Origin: Tenacibaculum caenipelagi
GTDB taxonomy: Bacteria; Bacteroidota; Bacteroidia; Flavobacteriales; Flavobacteriaceae
Reading direction: 5' to 3'
Length of the DNA stretch: 64,000 bases
Assembly: GCF_004363005.1 (NCBI RefSeq)
Contig: NZ_SNYH01000005.1
Span: 124,001 to 188,000 of the forward strand
Made by a program: the position numbers and the translations under genes. Of this stretch, positions 42,966 through 51,155 are shown in pieces; position 1 is the first letter of the stretch, and every line of letters begins with the position of its first letter. The notes beneath the pieces are model-generated. The model worked only from the letters and a program-made list of their open reading frames with translations. It made no database searches and was not told the origin of the DNA.

Positions 42966-42991
42966 TAAAAAGCAGACTTAATAAGTCTGCT
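42966..42991 (-). terminator. Leader hairpin with T run upstream of the small membrane protein gene
   Basis: AGCAGACT and AGTCTGCT around TAATA; on the minus strand five Ts follow. It lies about 55 bases before the lmo0937-like start codon, so it could attenuate that transcript or end an upstream one. Confidence 0.5.
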
Positions 42992-43373
42992 CTATACAGC
43001 CAAATAATATTATTCATCTGGAACCAAACCCATATAACTCACTTAAAAACAAATAGTTAATCATATAAAGATAGTTAATTAAACAGCTATTTACTTACAT
43101 AATGTTGAATTAGATTTACATATATCACAGGTTCTCTAAATTTGCTTTTCTTTTTCGTTTATACTTTTACGAAAGGAAGGAGATTATCCCCTTACTTTTT
43201 TTGAATTGATTGGACGAACCTTACATATTTTTGAAGATTGTCTATATTCTTTTTTCTTTCTGATTTTTAATGCTAAAGTAGGGTACTTAATCAACGTAAA
43301 AAATCTTATACGAACCGTTACCAAACATTAAAAACCTTGGTAGTTTACAAAAATTCAGCGCTATACCAACACC
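42992..43373. other. Gene-free AT-rich stretch
   Basis: No ORF with protein-like composition, RNA gene or clear repeat is seen on either strand. It must contain the promoter(s) of the minus-strand genes 42914 and below. AAATAGTTAATC and GATAGTTAAT near 43050-43070 resemble bases at 30337-30352, but too weakly to name. Confidence 0.4.
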
Positions 43374-43418
43374 GCCAAATCGTAAGATTACTCTTGCGGG
43401 GTAATCTTACGATTTGGC
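43374..43418. terminator. Perfect 18-bp hairpin, probable terminator of the minus-strand TPR gene
   Basis: GCCAAATCGTAAGATTAC (43374-43391) and its exact complement (43401-43418) around a 9-base loop TCTTGCGGG. The plus strand continues TTTT; on the minus strand no T run follows. It is far longer and more perfect than other terminators in the window. Confidence 0.55.
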
Positions 43419-43504
43419 TTTTAGGAATAACTAAATTAAAACAAACTACTTTCTACTGCCCTACTTTTCTATACCTTTAATCCGAAACAGAAGTTGTATG
43501 TAAT

Positions 43505-44131
43505 TTAAGGATTCATACACTTTTTTAGCACCCCTTCCGCTCTTTGTACATTAAACTTTGGGTAAAATTTTTCAGTTATTTTCTCTTCTTTTCCTAACTC
43601 AATTGCCTTCTTGATATTATTACAAAAAGGTTCTGTAGACTGACCAAAAAAACGAGCGGCTCCCATATCTGACTCTGCTTTACTTAACACAACTCTTGGA
43701 TTGTTAGGAGCTAATTTTAATGCTTTCTCATACAATGTTGCATTTTTCATGGACATGGTCATTCCATATTTTTGACCATCAAAAACCATATAAGCGATGT
43801 TTAATAAAGCCTGCGTAATTAAAATTTCTGGATTCTCTGGAGATATTGACTTCGCCGTATCTAAAAACCCTTGTGCCTTGGTTAACTTCGTAGTCAACGT
43901 TGCCTCGTCTTTAATTTGAAAACTCTCTATAATTTCAATAGTAGCTGCATAATACGGAGGTAACCAGTTGTTCTTTTCAGCTTTTGATATTCTTTCAAAC
44001 AACTGAGCTGCTTCGGTTGTTTTGTTGGTTTTCCATAGCTCAAATGCTTTGGTCATTCCTTTTTCGTATTGACTTTGTGCTGATACATTTATAGCGAATA
44101 CTATTGCTAAAAGGGTAATAATTTTTTTCAT
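43505..44131 (-). CDS. Secreted TPR-like protein
   Basis: A 208-residue protein with signal peptide (1-18, ending VSAQ) and helical repeats of TPR type: GMTKAFELWKTNKTTEAAQLFERISKAEKNNWLPPYYAA, TAKSISPENPEILITQALLNIAY, YEKALKLAPNNPRVVLSKAESDMG (in parts). Likely periplasmic, a protein-interaction scaffold. It sits just downstream of a TonB-dependent receptor gene on the same strand, across a 222-base gap with a palindromic repeat, so cotranscription is uncertain. Confidence 0.75.
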   Translation of the reverse strand: MKKIITLLAIVFAINVSAQSQYEKGMTKAFELWKTNKTTEAAQLFERISKAEKNNWLPPYYAATIEIIESFQIKDEATLTTKLTKAQGFLDTAKSISPENPEILITQALLNIAYMVFDGQKYGMTMSMKNATLYEKALKLAPNNPRVVLSKAESDMGAARFFGQSTEPFCNNIKKAIELGKEEKITEKFYPKFNVQRAEGVLKKCMNP

Positions 44132-44237
44132 TTTTGATTGATTTTAATTGATAGTTCAAATATCTTATGATTGTTATTGTTTATATAAAATACTATACCG
44201 AGTTGTTATTTTTTATGACTGAATTGTTATAAAGAGC

Positions 44238-44319
44238 AGATTTCTCACTATGTTCGAAATGACAAGCTATGTCTACATCCGTCATTTCGAAAGAATGAGG
44301 AACGAGTGATGAGAAATCT
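44238..44319. repeat. REP-like interrupted palindrome
   Basis: AGATTTCTCA (44238-44247) pairs with TGAGAAATCT (44310-44319), and TTCGAAATGAC (44253-44263) pairs with GTCATTTCGAA (44281-44291). Palindromes built from GAAATGAC and GAGAAATCT are common intergenic repeats in flavobacterial genomes. Here it lies between the receptor and the TPR gene. Confidence 0.7.
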
Positions 44320-44353
44320 AACTAAATGTATCCTTATACTTTTTTAAAAACTC

Positions 44354-46510
44354 TTATAAATTGTTTAGTTGGTTATCTTTTTTATTATCGCTAATCGTCC
44401 AAAAGAACCCGACAAAAAAGAAACGATCTGCTGAAGGCGTAACTGCTTGTCGCTCGTAAACACCTGTTGAATTTGGAGTGTTTTTATAATCATATCCAAA
44501 TACATTTTGGGTGCCTAACACATTGTTTACCGAGAAATACAAGATTTTTTGTTGACTGATTAAATACGCCCAGTTCACACTTACAGAATTGTAGTTTTTA
44601 GTTTTTTTATTTAAAAATCCGCTGGTATTAGGATTGGTATAACTTCTTCCCGAAGCAAAAGTATAGCTCATTCCTACTTGACTTTTCCAATCGGTTATCC
44701 AATGCTTTGCTACTACCGATACATTGTGTTTTGAAGCGAAGTTAGGTGTCGCCTTTGTTGTGTAATTTTTATAATCTCTTTTGGTATCTAAAAACGAATA
44801 CGACACCCAATAATCTGTATTTTTTATGTTCTTGTTATCTCTCCAAAAAACATCAATCCCTTTAGAAAAACCTTCCCCTAAATTTGAATAATTCGAATTG
44901 GGTTCGGTAAAATCAGTATCGTACTTTACCAAATCTTGATATTTTTTATAGTAGCCTTCTATTCTTAAAATCTGCTTGTCTTTTACATATTGATAATTGG
45001 CAATAAAATGCGACGTATTCTCTGCTTTAAATTCCGTGTTGAATTTTAAATACTCATTCTTCGGATTTTGATAAAAGCGTCCATACGCTAATGAAAACTG
45101 AGCATTGTCTCCAGATTTATATGCTATCGATGCTCTAGGAGATACCGTAAACTCATTTAATAACTCAGAATACTCACCACGAACTCCTACTTTAGATCCT
45201 AGCTTTTTAGAGAAGAAAATATCCACTTCGGCAAAACCTCCTAAAATGTTATTGTTAAATTCGTAAGTGGCATTCCCGTTGGTTTCATTTTGATAATCTT
45301 CAGTGAAATTGGTTACAAAATATTCTGTCCCAAAATTGAGTTTAAATCGATTAGATAATCGCTTTTTCAAAACCACTTTAAAGTGCGCTGAATTTTCATC
45401 GTCATTAATCTTACTTTCAGAAATTCCTACCTTAGAATGGTCGTTAGCAAATGATACTCCACCAGAAACAGTCCAATTGTTTGCTAAATGTCGTTTATAC
45501 GATCCGTTGAAATACAGGTTTCTATTCTGTAAAGCAAAGTGAAAACCATTTTCGTAATTGATATTATCTTGAATCATATCAAAGTCTGTATAGCTATAAG
45601 CTCCATATAATTTTAATAGTGATTCATCGTCAAACTTAAATCGATACACAGCTTCTCCACTTAACGATTGTACTGGCTTATTCCACTCATTTCTATCTGG
45701 AAACAATTTTTGATACGGTGCTAAATTGATATACGATGCATTCACACTTAATGAACTTTTGCCAAACACTTGTGTATTACCCACTCCCAAACCTACCGTC
45801 ATCAGCGATATATCTGTTTTTTCTTTTACTGACTCATCATTCGTATTTAACAACAAAACACTTGACAATGCTTGTCCATACTCTGCCGAATACCCTCCTG
45901 TAGAGAATGTAATTCCTTTAAACAAAAATGGAGAAAAGCGACCACGTGTTGGAATATTTGGAGCGGTAGGCGTATACGGAGAAAACACACGCATTCCATC
46001 AACAAAAATTTGTGTTTCATCAGCTTCACCACCACGCACAAACAAACGTCCATCCTCACTCACCGATGATGTTCCTGGTAAGGTTTGTAAGGCTCCAACA
46101 AAATCTCCCAAAGCACTTGCTGTTGTTACTACATCTAAAGGTTTTAATGCAGTTACTTTTGCATTATCTCCCGCTTCAAAAGTCCCTGCATTAATCGTTA
46201 CGGCATCTAAAGTGGTTACATCTTCACGAAGAACAATTTTCATGTTTATGAATGTGGAAACATCTCCAGTTTTAATACAAGTTTCAAAAGAAATAAAAGA
46301 TACAACCAACGTTTGCTTTCCTGTTTCAGAAGTAGTAAACGAAAAATTCCCTTTTGCATTAGACGAAGTTCCGTCATAGGTTCCATCTAAATATACATTC
46401 GCTCCTTCTATTGGGTTTCCTTGCTTATCTGTTATTTTTCCTGAAATAGTGGTTTGAGCAATTAATATTACATGAACAAAAAGACATATAATAAGTAAAA
46501 AGTGTTTCAT
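44354..46510 (-). CDS. TonB-dependent outer membrane receptor with carboxypeptidase-regulatory-like N-terminus
   Basis: A 718-residue protein: signal peptide (1-18), CarboxypepD_reg-like domain (about 20-100: ISGKITDKQGNPIEGANVYLDGTYDG), plug (about 115-230: GDFVGALQTLPGTSSVSEDGRLFVRGG, IFVDGMRV), then the 22-strand barrel ending in an aromatic-terminated strand. It has no SusD partner beside it, and its size is nearer the siderophore/cofactor type than SusC. The following TPR gene might be a periplasmic partner. Substrate unknown. Confidence 0.9.
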   Translation of the reverse strand: MKHFLLIICLFVHVILIAQTTISGKITDKQGNPIEGANVYLDGTYDGTSSNAKGNFSFTTSETGKQTLVVSFISFETCIKTGDVSTFINMKIVLREDVTTLDAVTINAGTFEAGDNAKVTALKPLDVVTTASALGDFVGALQTLPGTSSVSEDGRLFVRGGEADETQIFVDGMRVFSPYTPTAPNIPTRGRFSPFLFKGITFSTGGYSAEYGQALSSVLLLNTNDESVKEKTDISLMTVGLGVGNTQVFGKSSLSVNASYINLAPYQKLFPDRNEWNKPVQSLSGEAVYRFKFDDESLLKLYGAYSYTDFDMIQDNINYENGFHFALQNRNLYFNGSYKRHLANNWTVSGGVSFANDHSKVGISESKINDDENSAHFKVVLKKRLSNRFKLNFGTEYFVTNFTEDYQNETNGNATYEFNNNILGGFAEVDIFFSKKLGSKVGVRGEYSELLNEFTVSPRASIAYKSGDNAQFSLAYGRFYQNPKNEYLKFNTEFKAENTSHFIANYQYVKDKQILRIEGYYKKYQDLVKYDTDFTEPNSNYSNLGEGFSKGIDVFWRDNKNIKNTDYWVSYSFLDTKRDYKNYTTKATPNFASKHNVSVVAKHWITDWKSQVGMSYTFASGRSYTNPNTSGFLNKKTKNYNSVSVNWAYLISQQKILYFSVNNVLGTQNVFGYDYKNTPNSTGVYERQAVTPSADRFFFVGFFWTISDNKKDNQLNNL

Positions 46511-46613
46511 TGTTTTTTATTTTTTTGATGCTACAAAACTGCTCCCTTTTTCTTTTTTTGCACAAAAAGAAATACTCAACTGTATAATTTTGCTGACGAA
46601 CTGTTTTGAATAC

Positions 46614-46642
46614 CAAAACTAGCATTGAATAGCTCTTTCAAA
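46614..46642 (-). promoter_or_regulatory. Promoter candidate of the TonB-dependent receptor gene
   Basis: On the minus strand, TTTG (46642-46639) and TAGTTTTG (46621-46614) are separated by 17 bases, close to the Bacteroidota -33/-7 layout. It lies 104 bases before the start codon, giving a long leader. Confidence 0.4.
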
Positions 46643-46749
46643 TTTTACCTTTCTTGCTTTTAATTATTCAAATCTTGCTAAATTTTAAAGTATAAAAGCA
46701 ATGATGCATTTGATAAAATTGTACTTTTACCTAGCATAAATTAACAGTA

Positions 46750-47397
46750 ATGGCACACGATTTAAGTGACTATAGAAAATCTTACGAAAAGAGAGAATTA
46801 CTAGAAAGTAATTGCCCAGAAAATCCAATTGAGTTATTTAGAGATTGGTTTTTTGTTGCCGATGAATCAGAAATGGTAGATGAAGCCAATGCTATGACTA
46901 TAGCCTCTATAGGATTAGATGGTTTTCCAAAAAGTAGAGTGGTTTTATTAAAAAGATATACTTGGGAAGGATTTATTTTTTACACCAATTACAATTCAGA
47001 AAAAGGAAAGGCTATTTTAAATAATAACCGCGTGTGTTTATCTTTCTTTTGGTCTGGTTTAGAACAACAAATAATTATTAAAGGTACTGCTGAAAAATTA
47101 GCAGAAAATCTTTCTGATGGTTATTTTGAATCGAGACCTGATGGCAGTAAATTAGGGGCTTGGGCTTCTGAACAAAGTGAAGTGATTACTTCACGAGAAG
47201 AGCTAGACCAAAGATTAGCTTCCTTTGAAAAACAATTTGAAAATAAAGAAATCCCAAGACCAAAACACTGGGGTGGTTTTATCGTAAAACCTGTTTCAAT
47301 TGAGTTTTGGCAGGGGCGTCCAAATCGTATGCACGACCGCATTCGATACACTTTGCAAAAAGATTTTTCTTGGAAACTTGAACGTTTAGCTCCTTAG
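46750..47397 (+). CDS. pdxH: Pyridoxamine 5'-phosphate oxidase
   Basis: A 215-residue FMN enzyme that makes pyridoxal 5'-phosphate from the pyridoxine or pyridoxamine phosphate. Motifs: PKSRVVLLKRYTWEGFIFYTNYNSEKG (FMN site, in parts), SRPDGSKLGAWASEQSEVI, and the C-terminal WGGFIVKPVSIEFWQGRPNR, HDRIRY and LERLAP. Full length. It starts a same-direction run with sixA and ppx/gppA. Confidence 0.95.
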   Translation: MAHDLSDYRKSYEKRELLESNCPENPIELFRDWFFVADESEMVDEANAMTIASIGLDGFPKSRVVLLKRYTWEGFIFYTNYNSEKGKAILNNNRVCLSFFWSGLEQQIIIKGTAEKLAENLSDGYFESRPDGSKLGAWASEQSEVITSREELDQRLASFEKQFENKEIPRPKHWGGFIVKPVSIEFWQGRPNRMHDRIRYTLQKDFSWKLERLAP

Positions 47398-47426
47398 TTT
47401 TATATTTACATAGTATTTATATTTGA

Positions 47427-47915
47427 ATGAAAACACTATATATCGTTCGTCACGCTAAATCATCTTGGGAATATGATAGCGTTAAAGATATTGATAGACC
47501 ATTAAAAGAACGTGGTATTAACGATGCCCATCTTTTGTCTAAATACCTAGCTAAAGAAATAAAAAAACCTGATGTTTTTCTTTCTAGTAGTGCCAATAGG
47601 GCATTGCATACAGCAGTTATTTTTTGTGAGAATTTTGGATACCCATTGTCCAACCTCAAAATAAAACGTCAACTATATAATTTTAGCGATGGCTATTTGG
47701 TAAAAACAGTAAAAGCACTTGATGATAGTTTTGACAGTGCTATTGTATTTAGTCATGACCACGGTATTAATAGTTTTGTAAATAAATTTGGAAGCAAACC
47801 AATTGCCCATGTAACTACCTGTGGAGTTATAGGAATTCGGTTTGATATAAAACATTGGAAGGATATTAAAAAAGGAAATACAATATTGGTAGAATTTCCT
47901 AAAAACCATAGATAA
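47427..47915 (+). CDS. sixA: SixA-type phosphohistidine phosphatase
   Basis: A 162-residue histidine phosphatase with the RHG-type motif as VRHAKSSWE (Arg8-His9), DVFLSSSANRALHTA and a second catalytic His in VFSHDHGINSF. SixA removes phosphate from histidine in phosphotransfer proteins. It lies 11 bases before the ppx/gppA gene. Confidence 0.85.
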   Translation: MKTLYIVRHAKSSWEYDSVKDIDRPLKERGINDAHLLSKYLAKEIKKPDVFLSSSANRALHTAVIFCENFGYPLSNLKIKRQLYNFSDGYLVKTVKALDDSFDSAIVFSHDHGINSFVNKFGSKPIAHVTTCGVIGIRFDIKHWKDIKKGNTILVEFPKNHR

Positions 47916-47926
47916 ATCTATATATT

Positions 47927-48820
47927 TTGAAGATAAAGAAGTACGGCGCTATTGATATTGGATCTAATGCAGTAAGGTTATTAGTAGCTAACGTTATTGA
48001 AGAAAGAGATAGAGAACCACAATTTAAAAAATCATCATTAGTTCGTGTACCTATTCGTTTAGGAGCTGATACTTTCGTTTCTGGACGCATTTCTGAAGCA
48101 AATACACAACGAATGATTGATGCTATGCAGGCTTTTAAGCTTATCATGAAAATTCATGGAGTAGAACGATATAAAGCTTGTGCTACCTCAGCAATGAGAG
48201 AAGCTGGAAATGGTGAAGAAGTAGCTAATTCTATTTTACAAGGCACTGATATTGAAATTGATATTATTGATGGTAAAAAAGAAGCTGCCATTATTTTTTC
48301 TACAGATTTAAACCAATTAATAGAATCTGACTCAACTTATCTGTATGTAGATGTAGGTGGTGGTAGTACTGAGTTTACTTTGTTTTCAAAAGGAAAAATA
48401 ATCAACTCTAAATCCTTTAAAATAGGAACCGTACGTTTACTAAACAATAAAAAATCAGAAAATAAACTTCTTTTTAAAAAAGTACAAAACTGGATTGAAG
48501 AAAACACCAGCGAATATAAACGCATTTCTTTAATTGGATCGGGAGGTAACATTAACAAGATCTTTAAAATGTCTGGTAGAGATCTGGGTAAGCCAATCTC
48601 TTATATTTACCTAAATGCGCAATATCAGTTCTTAAAAAAAATGAGTTATCAAGAACGAATTTCAGAATTGGGGTTAAACCCTGATAGAGCCGATGTTATT
48701 GTTCCTGCTACAAAAATTTACTTATCTGCTATGAAGTGGAGCGGTGCTAGAAAAATTTATGTTCCAAAGATTGGACTTTCTGACGGAATTATTAAAAGCT
48801 TGTATTTTAATAAGCTTTAA
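47927..48820 (+). CDS. Ppx/GppA-family exopolyphosphatase (TTG start)
   Basis: A 297-residue ASKHA-fold phosphatase: YGAIDIGSNAVRLLVANV at the N-terminus, SAMREAGNGEEVANSI, YVDVGGGSTEFTLFSKGK (phosphate loop) and LIGSGGNINKIFK. It is the short two-domain form without the C-terminal HD part of E. coli Ppx. Substrates are polyphosphate or pppGpp. The only start that keeps the first strand is TTG 47927. The usual partner, polyphosphate kinase, is not in the window. Confidence 0.87.
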   Translation: MKIKKYGAIDIGSNAVRLLVANVIEERDREPQFKKSSLVRVPIRLGADTFVSGRISEANTQRMIDAMQAFKLIMKIHGVERYKACATSAMREAGNGEEVANSILQGTDIEIDIIDGKKEAAIIFSTDLNQLIESDSTYLYVDVGGGSTEFTLFSKGKIINSKSFKIGTVRLLNNKKSENKLLFKKVQNWIEENTSEYKRISLIGSGGNINKIFKMSGRDLGKPISYIYLNAQYQFLKKMSYQERISELGLNPDRADVIVPATKIYLSAMKWSGARKIYVPKIGLSDGIIKSLYFNKL

Positions 48821-48845
48821 ACAATATTAAGATATAATCAAAAAT

Positions 48846-48872
48846 AAAAACCGAGGAATTTCCTCGGTTTTT
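48846..48872. terminator. Bidirectional terminator between ppx/gppA and the YciI-like gene
   Basis: A 12-bp stem AAAAACCGAGGA/TCCTCGGTTTTT with a 3-base loop; A and T runs on each side serve both strands. It touches the stop codon of the minus-strand gene. Confidence 0.85.
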
Positions 48873-49158
48873 ATTTTACATATGATTTTAAATTTTCAGC
48901 ACTCATTAATGGCGTAAACTCAGTTAAACTATATTCTGCTACTCCTTCAACTATTAATGGGTCTTTTTTCAAAACTTCGATAATTTCTTCTTTCTTTTTC
49001 ATGTCAGAAATTACAATACCTCCGCTTCTTGGTTCTAGTGGACCTCCTATTATAAATCTTCCCTCTTCATATTGTTTTGCTACATAGTTTCTATGTTGCT
49101 CGGTATATCTATTGACTTCTTCAATAGGTTTTATAAAATTGAAATTGATAATAAACAT
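48871..49158 (-). CDS. YciI-like (YCII-related) protein
   Basis: A 95-residue ferredoxin-like-fold protein: HRNYVAKQYEEGRFIIGGPLEPRSGGIVISD, DPLIVEGVAEYSLTEFTPL. The conserved His in QHRNYV and Asp in KKDPLIVEG mark the putative active site. YciI proteins are small enzymes or accessory domains of uncertain activity. It lies 10 bases after the HxlR gene and shares its promoter. Confidence 0.85.
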   Translation of the reverse strand: MFIINFNFIKPIEEVNRYTEQHRNYVAKQYEEGRFIIGGPLEPRSGGIVISDMKKKEEIIEVLKKDPLIVEGVAEYSLTEFTPLMSAENLKSYVK

Positions 49159-49168
49159 ATGCTATTTT

Positions 49169-49495
49169 TTAATTAAACTTTTTTGACCACTCCCTCGACC
49201 AGTTTCTTAAAGGTTCAAACAATAGAAATAATTCCTCTCCTATTTCTGTTAATTGATACCCTCCTACTATTTTCTCTATAATAAAGGTTTTTTGAAGTTC
49301 TTTTAATCTTGTATTTAGCGTAGTTGGCGATATATCATCACAAAGCTTTTCTAAATCACTAAATGATTTTGGCGAATCATTCAAATGCCAAATGATACTC
49401 ATTGTCCAACTACGTCCTAACAAATCAAAAAGTGCCATAATTGGTTTTCCTGATTTTGAACCTCTAACTGATTTTCCTGGGGTTGGTATATTCAT
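49169..49495 (-). CDS. HxlR-family winged-helix regulator
   Basis: A 108-residue HxlR-type regulator: MALFDLLGRSWTMSIIWHLNDSPKSFSDLEK, DISPTTLNTRLKELQKTFIIEK. Members respond to aldehydes, quinones or redox stress. The upstream 34-bp palindrome covers its promoter, so it represses itself and the cotranscribed YciI-like gene. The HxlR plus YciI pairing suggests detoxification of a small reactive metabolite. Confidence 0.88.
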   Translation of the reverse strand: MNIPTPGKSVRGSKSGKPIMALFDLLGRSWTMSIIWHLNDSPKSFSDLEKLCDDISPTTLNTRLKELQKTFIIEKIVGGYQLTEIGEELFLLFEPLRNWSREWSKKFN

Positions 49496-49502
49496 AATAA
49501 CA

Positions 49503-49541
49503 CAAAACTACAATTTTTGTAGTTAACTACAAAAATTGTAG
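49503..49541 (-). promoter_or_regulatory. HxlR promoter inside a perfect 34-bp palindrome
   Basis: The palindrome (49508-49541) consists of CTACAATTTTTGTAG, TTAA, and CTACAAAAATTGTAG: two near-identical 15-bp operators side by side. On the minus strand, -33 TTTG (49533-49530), a 19-base spacer and -7 TAGTTTTG (49510-49503) fit the Bacteroidota promoter exactly and are covered by the palindrome. Confidence 0.75.
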
Positions 49542-49556
49542 TAATTTATTTAAAAT

Positions 49557-49587
49557 AAAAGCTGATTAAATATTTTTATCAGCTTTT
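49557..49587 (-). terminator. Terminator of the DUF389 gene
   Basis: A 10-bp stem AAAAGCTGAT/ATCAGCTTTT with an 11-base loop, directly after the minus-strand stop codon at 49596. Confidence 0.8.
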
Positions 49588-49595
49588 ATCATTAT

Positions 49596-51044
49596 TTATT
49601 TCCTTCTAATTTGAAGATTTGTTGTTTTTAACTCCTTTTCTATCCAACTTTTAAGTTCTTTCTCGTTTTTTACAACAATAGAATCGGCTAATTTTTTATT
49701 CCATTTAATAGAAATCACAGTAGAAGTATCTGTTTTAATAAAATCACTAGACGATAATACTTTTGCTAAACTTATTTCTTTGATATCATTATACCTGATT
49801 TTTGCCTCTTTACTAATTTTGTTAAAAGGTATCGAGTTCTTATCTTTATCTAATGCATCTTTCTCTATTCGTTGATTTAAACTAGCTATCGTTTTCTTCA
49901 AATCATCAATTTCCATATGTAATCCTTTAATGATATTATCTTTTTCATCTAACTCCGATACAGCCCTATCATATGCATCTACTACCCTATCAACACTTCG
50001 TGCTTTATTTTCATTAATTACAAGATGATACGAATCTATTCTCGAAAAACTTTTCAATTCATTCTTTAAAAAGGACTCTGTTGCATCACTCACATCCCCA
50101 TTAAAAAACAAGTTTATTGTTTTCTCTTTAACATTAATATTCTCGCGCTGTAACCATAAATTAGGGTTATCATACACCTTTGTCTTTAAGAACTTTTTAT
50201 AGTTTGCATCGACAACACTTTCATTATACACACCTACAAAAGTAAATACAGCTGGTACCATTACTAAAAAAGCTATAGAAGATGCTATTTGAGCTATTCT
50301 TTTACGTTTGGCAGAATTTACATAGCGAATCATCGTAAACCCTAATAACTTCAACACTAAAAAAGTTGCTAAAGCAATAAAAATAGTGTTGATTGTAAAT
50401 AAATACATTGCGCCTAAGAAATAATCAAAATTTCCTATAGCTAAACCATATCCCGCTGTACACAATGGAGGCATTAAAGCCGTTGCAATAGCTACCCCAA
50501 ATATTACAGACGCAATAGTACCTTTTTTGGTTCGAGCGATAATCAATGCCAAACCACCAAAAAAAGCGATTAATACATCACGTATATCGGGTCTAACCCT
50601 ACCTAACAGTTCTGAAGTTTCTTCACGAAGTGGAAATAAAAAGAAAAATAAAAAAGCCGTTAATAAACTAAGCACAATCATTGTTGCTAAGTTGGTTAAC
50701 GATTTTCTTAAAGTATCAATATCATTAATAGCTATCGACATTCCTACCCCCAAAATAGGCCCCATTAAAGGAGATATTAACATGGCTCCAATTACTACTG
50801 CCGTTGAATTTGCGTTTAATCCAATAGATGCTACAAATATAGAACACACTAAAATCCATGCGGTGGCTCCTTTAATAGAAATATCACTTTTTATTGCTTC
50901 AATTGTAGCACTATGATCTGTATCATCTCTAAAATCTAGTAACTCTAGTATAAATTTTTTAATCTTTTCCCATAAGCCTTTCGCATCTTCTTGTATTGCT
51001 TGCTTTGATTGCTCTACAACTTCTTCATGCTTATTTTCTTCCAT
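49596..51044 (-). CDS. DUF389 multi-span membrane protein
   Basis: A 482-residue protein: cytoplasmic start, six to seven membrane spans (about 60-280) with the family signature GLNANSTAVVIGAMLISPLMGPILGVGMSIA (in parts), GRVRPDIRDVLIAFFGGLALIIAR, VAIATALMPPLCTAGYGLA, and a long C-terminal domain with a coiled coil (about 345-395). DUF389/TIGR00341 proteins are of unknown function. It stands alone between terminators. Confidence 0.88.
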   Translation of the reverse strand: MEENKHEEVVEQSKQAIQEDAKGLWEKIKKFILELLDFRDDTDHSATIEAIKSDISIKGATAWILVCSIFVASIGLNANSTAVVIGAMLISPLMGPILGVGMSIAINDIDTLRKSLTNLATMIVLSLLTAFLFFFLFPLREETSELLGRVRPDIRDVLIAFFGGLALIIARTKKGTIASVIFGVAIATALMPPLCTAGYGLAIGNFDYFLGAMYLFTINTIFIALATFLVLKLLGFTMIRYVNSAKRKRIAQIASSIAFLVMVPAVFTFVGVYNESVVDANYKKFLKTKVYDNPNLWLQRENINVKEKTINLFFNGDVSDATESFLKNELKSFSRIDSYHLVINENKARSVDRVVDAYDRAVSELDEKDNIIKGLHMEIDDLKKTIASLNQRIEKDALDKDKNSIPFNKISKEAKIRYNDIKEISLAKVLSSSDFIKTDTSTVISIKWNKKLADSIVVKNEKELKSWIEKELKTTNLQIRRK

Positions 51045-51101
51045 ACACTTTGTTTTTGTTATCTCGGGAAAGATACAAATTTCTCTAAATAGGCAGAAAA
51101 T

Positions 51102-51134
51102 AAAAAGCTTGAAGTCTACAACCTCAAGCTTTTT
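51102..51134 (-). terminator. Terminator of the C1 peptidase gene
   Basis: An 11-bp stem AAAAAGCTTGA/TCAAGCTTTTT, 22 bases after the minus-strand stop. Confidence 0.8.
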
Positions 51135-51155
51135 ATAATTTCTAAACTCTTTTTA

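Noticed and set aside
45726-46379. 217-codon plus-strand frame
   Set aside because: It is antisense to the TonB-dependent receptor, whose domains are clear; no family match and Cys/Pro/Thr-rich composition.
50527-50916. 129-codon plus-strand frame
   Set aside because: Shadow of the DUF389 gene on the opposite strand.
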